From: Prado023 sp963700475
GTDB lineage: Bacteria; Actinomycetota; Actinomycetes; S36-B12; CAIYMF01
NCBI GenBank assembly: GCA_963700475.1
Contig: CAVOXR010000008.1
Coordinates: 62,001 to 126,000, forward strand
DNA: 64,000 nt
Direction: 5' to 3'
The notes under the pieces were generated by a model, which was not told the origin of the DNA, made no database searches, and saw only the letters and a program-made list of their open reading frames with translations. The position numbers and the translations under genes are program-made. This document shows positions 25,567 to 33,019 of this stretch, piece after piece. Positions within the stretch are counted from its first letter, which is position 1. Every line of letters begins with the position of its first letter.

Positions 25567-26256
25567 GTGATCCGCTTTGCGAACGTCACCAAGCACTACC
25601 CCACGCAGATGCGCCCGGCGCTGGACGACGTCAGCCTGGAGATCACCAAGGGTGAGTTCGCCTTCCTCGTCGGTGCGTCCGGTTCGGGCAAGTCCACGTT
25701 CCTGCGGCTGGTCCTGCGCGAGGACCGGCCCACGTCCGGCGGGGTCTTCGTGGCAGGCAAGGACCTCAGCCGGATGCCCAACTGGAAGGTTCCGCACCTG
25801 CGCCGCCAGATCGGGGCCGTGTTCCAGGACTTCCGACTGCTGCCCAACAAGACGGTCTACCAGAATGTCGCCTTCGCCCTGCAGGTCATCGGCCGGCCGA
25901 GCGCACACATCCGCAAGGTGGTTCCCGAGGTCATCGACCTGGTGGGCCTCGCGGGCAAGGAGGGGCGCTACCCCGACGAGCTCTCCGGTGGCGAGCAGCA
26001 GCGTGTCGCCGTGGCTCGCGCGTTCGTCAACCGCCCCATGATCCTGATCGCAGACGAGCCCACCGGGAACCTCGACCCCGCCACCAGCGTGGGCATCATG
26101 CGCCTGCTCGACCGGATCAACCGGACCGGGACCACCGTCGTGATGGCCACCCACGATGCTGCCGTCGTCGACCAGATGCGCAAGAGGGTCATCGAGCTCG
26201 AGAACGGCCACATCGTGCGCGATCAGACCCGTGGCGTGTACGGGGTCGCGAGATGA
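25567..26256 (+). CDS. ftsE: Cell division ATP-binding protein FtsE
   Basis: ABC ATPase that with FtsX transmits divisome signals to peptidoglycan hydrolases. 229 residues, the normal FtsE length. Walker A GASGSGKST is at 36-44, the Q-loop at VFQDFRLLPNKTV (85-97), the signature LSGGEQQR at 139-146 and Walker B ILIADEPTGNLDP after it. The GTG at 25567 has GGGAG at good spacing; a TTG two codons earlier is less likely. A -10-like TAGACT at 25498-25503, overlapping the stop of the preceding gene, may give ftsE its own promoter. Confidence 0.97.
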   Translation: MIRFANVTKHYPTQMRPALDDVSLEITKGEFAFLVGASGSGKSTFLRLVLREDRPTSGGVFVAGKDLSRMPNWKVPHLRRQIGAVFQDFRLLPNKTVYQNVAFALQVIGRPSAHIRKVVPEVIDLVGLAGKEGRYPDELSGGEQQRVAVARAFVNRPMILIADEPTGNLDPATSVGIMRLLDRINRTGTTVVMATHDAAVVDQMRKRVIELENGHIVRDQTRGVYGVAR

Positions 26257-26287
26257 GCTGGCAGCCCAGCCCGATCCAGGGGTCCAC

Positions 26288-27196
26288 ATGCGCGTGAGAT
26301 TCGTCCTGGGCGAGGTGTTCACCGGCATCCGGCGCAACCTGACGATGACGATCGCCGTCGTGATCACCGTGGCCGTGTCGTTGGCGCTGTTCGGCGCCGG
26401 GCTCATGGTCCGTTCCCAGGTCGACCTGATGAAGGACTACTGGTACGACAAGGTCCAGGTGTCGATCTACCTCTGCGGGTCCACCTCCGAGGTGATCTCG
26501 TGCGCGGAGGGTCCGGTCACGCAGGCCCAGCGTGAGGAGATCCGCGCCGACCTCGAGTCCCTGCAGCCGCTGGTCGAGGAGGTCTACTACGAGTCCTCCG
26601 CGGAGGCCTTCGAGCGGTTCTCGGAGCAGTTCAAGGACGCCCCGATCCTGTCCAACATCACACCTGACCAGATGCCCGAGTCCTTCCGCGTGAAGCTGTC
26701 GGACCCGACCAAGTACGACGTCGTGGCCAGCGCGTTCATCGGTCGCCCCGGCATCGACTCGGTGAACGACCAGCGCCGGGTGCTGGACAAGCTGTTCGCC
26801 ATCCTCAACGGCTTCCAGACCGGTGCCCTGGTGATCGCCGGCATGATGCTGCTCGCCACCGTCCTCCTTGTGGCCAACACGATCCGTGTTGCTGCGTTCT
26901 CCCGGCGCCGGGAGACGGGCATCATGCGCCTCGTCGGGGCGTCGAACTTCTACATCCAGCTGCCGTTCCTCCTCGAGGCGGCGCTGGCCGCGATGGTGGG
27001 AGCCCTGGTGGCGATCGGCCTGCTCGCGATGCTCAAGGCGGTGCTGGTCGATGGGGTGCTGACGCCGAGCTTCCAGTTCACCAGCTTCGTCGGATGGGAC
27101 GTGTGGGCCCAGGTCTCGGTGATCGTCTTCCTCACCGGTGTGACCCTGGCATCCGTGGCCGCGCTGATCACTCTGCGCCGGTACCTGCGGGTCTGA
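26288..27196 (+). CDS. ftsX: Cell division protein FtsX
   Basis: Type VII ABC (MacB/FtsX-like) membrane partner of FtsE. 302 residues: cytoplasmic N-terminus RVRFVLGEVFTGIRRNLTM, one transmembrane helix, a large extracellular domain (about residues 45-165) that touches peptidoglycan hydrolases, then three helices containing the conserved RRRETGIMRLVGASNFYIQLPF loop. The extracellular domain has a cysteine pair (YLCGSTSEVISCAEG), likely a disulfide. ATG at 26288, 31 bp after ftsE. Confidence 0.97.
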   Translation: MRVRFVLGEVFTGIRRNLTMTIAVVITVAVSLALFGAGLMVRSQVDLMKDYWYDKVQVSIYLCGSTSEVISCAEGPVTQAQREEIRADLESLQPLVEEVYYESSAEAFERFSEQFKDAPILSNITPDQMPESFRVKLSDPTKYDVVASAFIGRPGIDSVNDQRRVLDKLFAILNGFQTGALVIAGMMLLATVLLVANTIRVAAFSRRRETGIMRLVGASNFYIQLPFLLEAALAAMVGALVAIGLLAMLKAVLVDGVLTPSFQFTSFVGWDVWAQVSVIVFLTGVTLASVAALITLRRYLRV

Positions 27197-27308
27197 TCCC
27201 GCTCAGGATCGGGCATGGGCTGGTCGATGACGTGGACAGGTCGTCTTCGCGCGGTACGCTGGAAGTTACGCCCGCGCGTGCGGGCACATGGGCATGAGGG
27301 GTGGGCAG

Positions 27309-28577
27309 ATGCGGGCTCAGCGGGCGGTCGCTCTCGGTGCCTCCATCATGCTCGCCCTCGGGGTCGCCTCCCTGGGCCGGGCCGCGGCCGACACCGAGGA
27401 GGACAAGAAGAAGGTCGACGCTGCCGTTGCGGCCGCCGGTGACGACCTGCGGGCGGCCAACGCCCAGGTGGAGAAGGCGATCGCCGACCTGCAGGAGGTC
27501 CGCCAGCTGCTCCCCGCTGCGCGCAAGGAGCTGGCTCAAGCGCGTGAAGCAGCCACCGTCGCCGAGGAGGCCGACCGAGCGGCCCAGGCGGAGCTCGAGC
27601 AGGCGACTGCGGCCGCGATCCGTGCCGAGCAGGAGCGCGCCGAGGTCGAGTTCCAGATCCAGGACCTCCAGAGCCGGGTGGGCAACCTCGCCCGCGCTGT
27701 GTACCAGAACGGAGCGTTCGCCGACTTCGACCTGCTCATCACGGCGCAGTCCCCCACGGACCTCTCCGACCGGGCCCAGGCACTCGACGCGGTCTCCCGG
27801 GCCAACAACCAGACCCTGTCGCAGATGGCCGGCATCCGTGCCGAGCTGGCCCTCAAGGAGGCGCGTCTCGAGGTGCTGCGTCAGGAGGTCGACGACAAGC
27901 GCCAGCAGGCGGCCATCGCGCTCAGTGAGGCCAACATCGCGCGTGATCGTGCCGCGGCTGCGAAGTTGAAGGTCGACCTCCTCGTGGCGCAGAAGGCAAC
28001 CGCCCTCGACGTTGCGGCGTCGGAGCGGGCGAAGGTCCTCAAGCAGTACAAGTCGGTCCAGGCCGAGCAGCAGCGGATCGCCGCGCTCCTGGCCAAGCAG
28101 GCGGCGGCGGAGGCTGCGCGGCTGGCTGCCGGCGGCGCGCTGAGCTTCACGCCCACCGACGTCGAGGGCTTCCAGTGGCCGATCGAGGGCGTGAGCGTCG
28201 GCCAGGGCGTCGGGCCGCGGGTCCATCCGGTGTACGGGTACCGCTCGTGCCACACCGGGGTCGACCTGGGTGCGCCCAGCGGGACGCCCATCCGGGCCAC
28301 GGCGGCCGGGATCGTGGTCATCAACGCCACCGGGGGACCTTACGGCAACCACACCCTGATCTCACACGGCAACGGGCTGTTCTCGATGTACGCCCACCAG
28401 TCGAGGTTCGGTGCCGAGGAGGGGCAGACCGTCAAGAAGGGCGACGTGATCGGCTACGTCGGCAGCACCGGCTACTCGACCGGCCCGCACCTGCACTTCG
28501 AGATCCACGTGGGCGGAACGCCGTACGACCCGCTGGGCTGGTTCGGGGCCGGCGACAAGGAACCGGTTCGCTGCTGA
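27309..28577 (+). CDS. Secreted M23 peptidase with coiled coil (EnvC-like), probable FtsEX partner
   Basis: 422 residues. A signal peptide (RAQRAVALGASIMLALGVASLG, ending AAA) is followed by a long Ala/Glu/Gln-rich coiled coil (about residues 28-270) and a LytM/M23 domain. The zinc set is complete: H315 and D319 in CHTGVDLG, and H394-L-H396 in GPHLHFEI; so, unlike E. coli EnvC, it looks catalytically competent and may itself cut peptide cross-links. The coiled coil directly after ftsX argues that it is the FtsEX-controlled hydrolase. The ATG at 27309 was chosen for its GAGGGG site and signal peptide; two ATGs lie 15 and 21 nt upstream. Confidence 0.92.
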   Translation: MRAQRAVALGASIMLALGVASLGRAAADTEEDKKKVDAAVAAAGDDLRAANAQVEKAIADLQEVRQLLPAARKELAQAREAATVAEEADRAAQAELEQATAAAIRAEQERAEVEFQIQDLQSRVGNLARAVYQNGAFADFDLLITAQSPTDLSDRAQALDAVSRANNQTLSQMAGIRAELALKEARLEVLRQEVDDKRQQAAIALSEANIARDRAAAAKLKVDLLVAQKATALDVAASERAKVLKQYKSVQAEQQRIAALLAKQAAAEAARLAAGGALSFTPTDVEGFQWPIEGVSVGQGVGPRVHPVYGYRSCHTGVDLGAPSGTPIRATAAGIVVINATGGPYGNHTLISHGNGLFSMYAHQSRFGAEEGQTVKKGDVIGYVGSTGYSTGPHLHFEIHVGGTPYDPLGWFGAGDKEPVRC

Positions 28578-29053
28578 TGCCGCGGGAACAGGGGCGGCGA
28601 TTGGTCGCCCAGAACAAGAAGGCGCGCCACGACTACCACATCGACGCCACGTGGGAGGCCGGGATCGTCCTCGTGGGCACGGAGGTGAAGTCGCTGCGCG
28701 CCGGACGGGCCAGCATCGTCGATGCCTTCGCGCAGTTCAGCGACGGGGAGCTCTACCTGCACGGGCTGCACATCCCGGAGTACACCCACGGAACCTGGAC
28801 CAACCACGCTCCGCGCCGTGTGCGCAAGCTCCTCATGAAGCGTGCCGAGCTCGACCGGCTGGAACGCAAGCTCAAGGAGAGCGGCTACACCGTGGTGCCG
28901 CTGTCGCTGTACTTCAAGGACGGGTACGCCAAGGTGGAGATCGCCCTTGCCCGTGGCAAGAAGGCCTACGACAAGCGCCAGACGCTGGCCGAGCGGGATG
29001 CCAACAGGGACATCGCCAAGGAGATGGGCCGCCACCTGAAGGGCCGGACGTAG
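28577..29053 (+). CDS. smpB: SsrA-binding protein SmpB
   Basis: Binds tmRNA and delivers it to stalled ribosomes for trans-translation. 158 residues, normal length. Seen: LVAQNKKARHDYHI at the start, GIVLVGTEVKSLRAGRAS, LHGLHIPEYTHGTW, and the basic C-terminal tail KKAYDKRQTLAERDANRDIAKEM that occupies the decoding centre. The ATG overlaps the M23 stop (TGATG). The tmRNA gene itself follows about 240 bp downstream. Confidence 0.97.
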   Translation: MPREQGRRLVAQNKKARHDYHIDATWEAGIVLVGTEVKSLRAGRASIVDAFAQFSDGELYLHGLHIPEYTHGTWTNHAPRRVRKLLMKRAELDRLERKLKESGYTVVPLSLYFKDGYAKVEIALARGKKAYDKRQTLAERDANRDIAKEMGRHLKGRT

Positions 29054-29079
29054 CCGGCTGCGACCTGGCGCCCGGGCGC

Positions 29080-29175
29080 CGCGCGTTCCCGGCCACAGCT
29101 CGCTCGTCGTGCGCATTCGGCGCCACATGTGGCCGGCTGCGCGCACCTTGTCGCGGGAGTGGCGCGCAACGCCCG
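29080..29175. repeat. Four-armed nested palindrome, family 1 copy B
   Basis: Units at 29080 (CGCGCGTTCCCGGCCAC) and 29110, and inverted units at 29129 and 29159: spacing 30/19/30, identical to the copy after purL (2446-2541). The inner pair flanks CATGTGG in both copies. The last arm is the most diverged. It sits directly after smpB and before the ssrA promoter. Confidence 0.75.
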
Positions 29176-29231
29176 GACTGTGCGGCCGGGCGGAGGTGTC
29201 GTCGCAGGGGGGCCGGGCGGCGTCTCGGGCG

Positions 29232-29261
29232 TTGGCTTATGTCAGGCGCTGGCGCTACTCT
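29232..29261 (+). promoter_or_regulatory. Candidate ssrA promoter
   Basis: TTGGCT (29232-29237) and TACTCT (29256-29261) are separated by 18 nt and lie 33 nt before the mature tmRNA 5' end, leaving room for a short 5' precursor that RNase P would remove. Confidence 0.4.
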
Positions 29262-29294
29262 TGAAGTGCCGGTTCGCCGGTGACAATTCAACAG

Positions 29295-29668
29295 GGGGGT
29301 GACAGGTTTCGACGTCGGCTGTGGTCGACGGGAGAAGCGGGCCGAGGATGGCAGTTATCTCGAGAACGACCTGCCAAAAAACAATTGCGAACAACAACGC
29401 AAATGTTGCACAGTCTCGTATGGCCCTCGCGGCCTGAGCTGTAAGCGACCGGTGGACCGGGGGCGTCTCCGCCCCGAATCCGCCGTCATTGAGGAGACTC
29501 ACCAACCCGCCCGGTAACGGGGTGGGACGGAACACCTAACAGTTGCTGGACCGTGTTACCGCGCAGTGCCACACGAAGCGCGGAGGTTGAGACCACGACA
29601 GCGTGGCTGCGCCCGGAGAAGACCCTGAGAGACACCGATGGACCCGGGTTCGATTCCCGGCACCTCCA
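29295..29668 (+). ncRNA. ssrA: tmRNA (ssrA)
   Basis: 374-nt transfer-messenger RNA. The 5' end GGGGGTGACAGGTTTCGACG pairs with the 3' CACCTCC, and the tRNA-like T-arm GGTTCGATTCC is present; CCA is not encoded. The tag reading frame starts at GCG 29387 and ends at TGA 29435-29437, giving ANNNANVAQSRMALAA, with the ALAA end recognised by ClpXP-type proteases. Together with smpB it rescues stalled ribosomes. Confidence 0.95.
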
Positions 29669-29684
29669 CGAACGAAACGAATGT

Positions 29685-29723
29685 GAAGTCGCGGGACATC
29701 GTCGCCAGGTGTCTCGCGACTTC
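29685..29723 (+). terminator. Rho-independent terminator of ssrA
   Basis: A 14-bp stem: GAAGTCGCGGGACA (29685-29698) pairs with TGTCTCGCGACTTC (29710-29723) with one G-U pair, 11-nt loop, followed by GTTTAT. It begins 17 nt after the tmRNA 3' end. Confidence 0.8.
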
Positions 29724-29784
29724 GTTTATGTCGGTGGGGTCTTCCTCTTTCGTCCGTCGCGGTACGTCTGGCCTCGTGACATGC

Positions 29785-29816
29785 GTGTGGCCCCCCACGG
29801 GCACGGGGGGCCACAC
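29785..29816. terminator. Bidirectional hairpin between ssrA and the RTX gene
   Basis: A perfect 12-bp inverted repeat GTGTGGCCCCCC / GGGGGGCCACAC with an 8-nt loop, 13 nt beyond the stop of the minus-strand RTX gene. It can terminate that gene and serve as a backstop for ssrA. Confidence 0.75.
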
Positions 29817-29829
29817 ACGTTCTGGTGAG

Positions 29830-30675
29830 TCAGGCTGAACGGCCCGACCTGTCGTCGGTGGAGTCGTGGCCGGACCCGGAGGTTCCCGACGTGCTGTCGT
29901 CATTGGCGTCGTGGCCGGGGAGCTCGTCGGTACCTGAGTCCATGCCCTTGTCGTCCATCAGGTCCTCGACCTCGACGCCGTGCTCGCCGTCCTCGGTGTC
30001 CTGCGAGTCGTCGTCGCCCCGCCCGCGATCATCGACGACCTTGTCGTCGCCGCTGTCGCCGAAGCACCGGTCATCGCCGTCCTCTCCGTCGACCATGTCG
30101 TCGCCGGACTGGCCGCGCAGTTCGTCCTCGCCGCGGCCGCCGCGCAGGCTGTCGTCGCCCGATCCGCCGAAGCCGCGGTCATCGCCGGCCTCGCCCATCA
30201 GCTCGTCCTCGCCCTGGCCGCCGCGCATCCGGTCGTCGCCGTCCTCGCCGTTGAGGTTGTCGTCGCCGGCGTCACCGAAGAGGCGGTCATCGCCCGCACC
30301 GCCCTGCATGTTGTCGTTGCCCGACCCGCCGTGGAGCCGGTCGCGCCCGCCCATGCCCAGGATCGTGTCGTCACCGGAGCCGCCGAAGACGTCGTCCCTA
30401 CCGTCCGAGCCGCAGATGATGTCGTTGCCGCCGCGGGCGTGGATCGTGTGCCGGCCGCGGCCCTCAACCCTGATGACGTCGTTCCCGGACGTCCCCTGGA
30501 TGTTCCGGGCGGACGAGGCGATCAGGTTGAAGCCTTCAGGGGCACTGGCGGCGCAGGCGGACATCGCATCAGTCGGCGCAACTGGTGCCGCGAGCGCGAC
30601 GGGGGCGAGGCCGAACGTGGCCAAGCCGATGGCGGCCAGGAGCGTCGCGGTACGGGTGGTCGTGGTGGTGATCAT
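29830..30675 (-). CDS. Secreted RTX-type calcium-binding repeat protein
   Basis: 281 residues. A Sec signal peptide (ATLLAAIGLATFGLAPVALA) is followed from about residue 60 to 215 by a run of nonapeptide repeats of the GGSGDDTIL / GGAGDDRLF type, the calcium-binding parallel beta-roll of RTX proteins. The remainder (after residue 215) is very acidic and Ser/Gly-rich. No enzymatic domain, type I secretion signal or ABC exporter is seen, so secretion is probably by Sec, as is usual in Gram-positive RTX-like proteins. It may bind calcium at the cell surface; role unknown. Confidence 0.88.
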   Translation of the reverse strand: MITTTTTRTATLLAAIGLATFGLAPVALAAPVAPTDAMSACAASAPEGFNLIASSARNIQGTSGNDVIRVEGRGRHTIHARGGNDIICGSDGRDDVFGGSGDDTILGMGGRDRLHGGSGNDNMQGGAGDDRLFGDAGDDNLNGEDGDDRMRGGQGEDELMGEAGDDRGFGGSGDDSLRGGRGEDELRGQSGDDMVDGEDGDDRCFGDSGDDKVVDDRGRGDDDSQDTEDGEHGVEVEDLMDDKGMDSGTDELPGHDANDDSTSGTSGSGHDSTDDRSGRSA

Positions 30676-30793
30676 GGTGCCCTCCAGGTCCTCGGTGGTG
30701 AGGGTGTGGTGCCCCTCATGTCAAGGAGTCTGCGGGCTGCTCGGGTCCGAGCACCATTGGACCTTCGTCCTAGGACCTACGCGGACCTCGGGG

Positions 30794-31309
30794 TCACGTG
30801 GGTGAGACCCGCACGTCCTCCTCGCCCGTGGAGCCCTCGATGTCGGATGCTGCCTGTTCGAGCAGCTGGTCGGCGAGATGGCGCAGCGCCCGGGCCACGG
30901 CGACCTCGTCGCCGATGCGCGGCTGCGGGGGATCCTGGGCGCGCCGGTGGCTGACACCAGTTGCGCGGATGCCTTCCAAGGGATCAGCAACGAGCACTGC
31001 CCGGGCCGTCGTGTCATCGCCCTCGAACAGGGAGATCCGCACGGTCCACTGGTGGGCCGTCGGCGGGGCCACGGAAGCGTCGGCCGCGGGAGTCTCAGGA
31101 GCCTCCTGGGGAGCCGCGTCGCCGGGGTTCTGGACCCGGAGAACCGATCCGGGGCCCGGATACAGAAGTCCGGTGTGCCCGTCGCTCCAGCGCACCAGGT
31201 AGGGGGGTGCCCCGTCCGCGCCCCGCACCTCAAGGACCTCTCCGTCGCGTGTCGGGCGGTCCACCTGCTCTCCGGCCATCACGATCCGATCGCCCACCGA
31301 TGCCTTCAT
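30794..31309 (-). CDS. DUF1918-DUF1876 fusion protein
   Basis: 171 residues. The N-terminal MKASVGDRIVMAGEQ...EGEVLEVRGADGAPPYLVRWSDGH-type segment is DUF1918 (about residues 1-58), followed by an Ala/Pro linker and a DUF1876 domain (about 85-160) with WTVRISLFEGDDTTARAVL and GDEVAVARALRHLADQL. Both are small actinobacterial domains often found as separate stress-associated proteins; here they are joined. Molecular role unknown. The ATG at 31309 has GAGGTGG upstream; the frame is open for 149 more codons without similarity. Confidence 0.82.
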   Translation of the reverse strand: MKASVGDRIVMAGEQVDRPTRDGEVLEVRGADGAPPYLVRWSDGHTGLLYPGPGSVLRVQNPGDAAPQEAPETPAADASVAPPTAHQWTVRISLFEGDDTTARAVLVADPLEGIRATGVSHRRAQDPPQPRIGDEVAVARALRHLADQLLEQAASDIEGSTGEEDVRVSPT

Positions 31310-31469
31310 CGCGCCACCTCCCGGGTCTCGTCTGTGCACCTCCACTCTGCTCCTCCGGGGGTCCGGACGGAAGCCCGGGAGGGGGTCGTGGCCGTGCCGG
31401 GTCACGCACGGGCAAGGCCGCCGACGGGCGGCGGGTCCAGTGACCCACCTCACTTTCGGTTTCCGCCAT

Positions 31470-31620
31470 CGGCTCGCGGGGAACAACACCTGGGTAGTTG
31501 CCCCTGAGCTTCGTTCGGGGCACCACCTCGACCCCGCTCGACGCGGGTCCGTCCTCCCCCTGAGGGCACGCACGATCCCGCGGGAGACCAGAACCCGTCG
31601 CGGACCGAGGTGGACCACAT
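31470..31620 (+). promoter_or_regulatory. Structured leader of first lysozyme-like gene (candidate c-di-AMP riboswitch)
   Basis: The 347-bp gap before the gene at 31657 holds a G+C-rich, hairpin-prone leader. It contains GGGGAAC and, at 31579-31597, CGCGGGAGACCAGAACCCG, which is shared almost unchanged with the leader of the paralogue at 32500. GGGAACC and GACCCGAACCCG-like boxes are features of the ydaO (cyclic-di-AMP) riboswitch class, whose actinobacterial members precede resuscitation-promoting-factor and lysozyme-like genes. The match is partial and was judged by eye. Confidence 0.4.
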
Positions 31621-31656
31621 CCGACGCGAACCGCGTCGGCCCGACCAGGAGTCCCC

Positions 31657-32145
31657 ATGAGTCGCTCGTTCCCCCGAACGCCCCGCGCCCTTGCCACCGC
31701 CGTGGCCATCGGCTCGCTCGCCGTCCTCGCGCCGGCGTCGGCCGCTGTCGCCGCACCTGTCGCCAGCGCGGCCGTGGTCACGTCCGCTCCCACCTCGGCG
31801 CCCACCGGTGAGCGCAACACCAAGGTGTCGCGCAGCATGACCGGGATCCGGTCCTCGGCCTACATCGGCAAGTACTACAGCCCGCGCCACGAGGGCACCC
31901 GCAAGTGCATCGTGCGCAAGGAGTCGCACGGCAACTACCGGATCGTCTCCCGTGGTGGTACCTACCGTGGCGCCTACCAGTTCAACCCGCACCTGGCTCG
32001 CGCGACGGCCAAGAGGATGGGTCGATCGGACCTGGTGAACAAGCCCTTCAACCACTGGAGCCGCTTCGACCAGGACAAGGCGTTCTGGACGGTCTGGAAC
32101 CACGGGAAGGGTCGGGGCAACTGGCCCACCGCCCGCGGCTGCTGA
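31657..32145 (+). CDS. Secreted lysozyme-fold (Rpf/transglycosylase-like) protein, paralogue 1
   Basis: 162 residues with a Sec signal peptide (AVAIGSLAVLAPASAAVAA). The C-terminal ~110 residues carry CIVRKESHGNY with probable catalytic Glu89, RGAYQFNPHLARATAKRMG, and WSRFDQDKAFWTVWNHGKG, the pattern of short lysozyme-like/Rpf peptidoglycan hydrolases; Cys84 and the C-terminal Cys may form a disulfide. Expected to cleave cell-wall glycan outside the membrane. AGGAG precedes the ATG. It is closely similar to the gene at 32500, a recent duplication with retained leader sequence. Confidence 0.85.
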   Translation: MSRSFPRTPRALATAVAIGSLAVLAPASAAVAAPVASAAVVTSAPTSAPTGERNTKVSRSMTGIRSSAYIGKYYSPRHEGTRKCIVRKESHGNYRIVSRGGTYRGAYQFNPHLARATAKRMGRSDLVNKPFNHWSRFDQDKAFWTVWNHGKGRGNWPTARGC

Positions 32146-32299
32146 CCGCGGGAGCCCTCGGGCCGATCGGCGCACCACGCCGCTGGGCCCGTGTGCGCTC
32201 CGGGTTCCGGGGCCGGCGGCAAACCGCTCAAAACAGGTGTGGACCGGGCCAAATCGCCTGTGATCTTCCTCACAGACGCGCCTTCTCGTTTCCGTGGCG

Positions 32300-32460
32300 C
32301 ACCCTGATCTGGCAACACTGGTGCTAGCCCCGGCGGGACGCAGCCGGCGTCCTGGGGCGCACAGCAGCCCGCGGCGTGCCGCGGGAACCGCCCCGATGAG
32401 GCCGGTGTGAGTCGCGCGGGAGACCCGAACTCGCGTATGGCGCCCAACCTGCTGTGGACG
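32300..32460 (+). promoter_or_regulatory. Structured leader of second lysozyme-like gene (candidate c-di-AMP riboswitch)
   Basis: This lies in the 354-bp gap between the two paralogues. In order it contains GGGAACC (near 32382), GGTGTGAGTC (near 32404) and CGCGGGAGACCCGAACTCG (32415-32433), which together resemble the GGGAACC / GGGGTGAATC / GACCCGAACCCG blocks of ydaO-class riboswitches. The expected 3' block (CAGCTnACCTCGnAGGCG) is not evident, so the call is tentative. Confidence 0.45.
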
Positions 32461-32499
32461 TGCGTCGGCCCTGGTGGCCGGCCCGGACCAGGAAGTCCT

Positions 32500-32991
32500 A
32501 TGCCTGCAGTGCTGTCCCGCATGACCGGAGTTGTTGCCGCCGCCGCCACAGCGGGAGCCCTCGTCCTGATCGGCCCCGTCTCGCCCGCATCGGCAGGGAC
32601 GGCCGCTGTCGCCGCCACCCCGAGTGCCGCAGCCAGCGCCGTCCGCGCCGGCGAGCGCAACCCCAAGGTGTCGCGCAGCCTGAGCGGTGTCCGCGCCTCT
32701 GCGTACATCGGCAAGTACTACAGCTCCCGCTACGAGGGCACTCGGCGCTGCATCGTGCGCCGCGAGTCGGGGGGCAACTACCGGATCTCCTCGCCCGGCG
32801 GCCGGTACCGCGGGGCCTACCAGTTCAACGCGGGCCTGGCCCGTGCCACGGCCTACAAGATGGGCCGCAGCGACCTGGCACGCAAGCCCATCAGCTCCTG
32901 GAGCCGCTTCGACCAGGACAAGGCCTTCTGGGTGGTCTGGAACCACGGTCGTGGCGCCGGCCACTGGGGTGGCACCCGGCACCGCTGCTGA
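32500..32991 (+). CDS. Secreted lysozyme-fold (Rpf/transglycosylase-like) protein, paralogue 2
   Basis: 163 residues with a Sec signal peptide (MTGVVAAAATAGALVLIG...PASA). From residue 51 on it aligns with the preceding paralogue without gaps until near the end, with catalytic-type Glu89 in CIVRRESGGNY and the same RGAYQFN and WSRFDQDKAFWVVWNHG motifs. Probable cell-wall glycan hydrolase. The ATG at 32500 was chosen for its AGGA site and signal peptide; the frame is open to 32407 inside the leader. Confidence 0.85.
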   Translation: MPAVLSRMTGVVAAAATAGALVLIGPVSPASAGTAAVAATPSAAASAVRAGERNPKVSRSLSGVRASAYIGKYYSSRYEGTRRCIVRRESGGNYRISSPGGRYRGAYQFNAGLARATAYKMGRSDLARKPISSWSRFDQDKAFWVVWNHGRGAGHWGGTRHRC

Positions 32992-33019
32992 TCGGGCCAG
33001 CACCTGCGAGGATCGAGGC

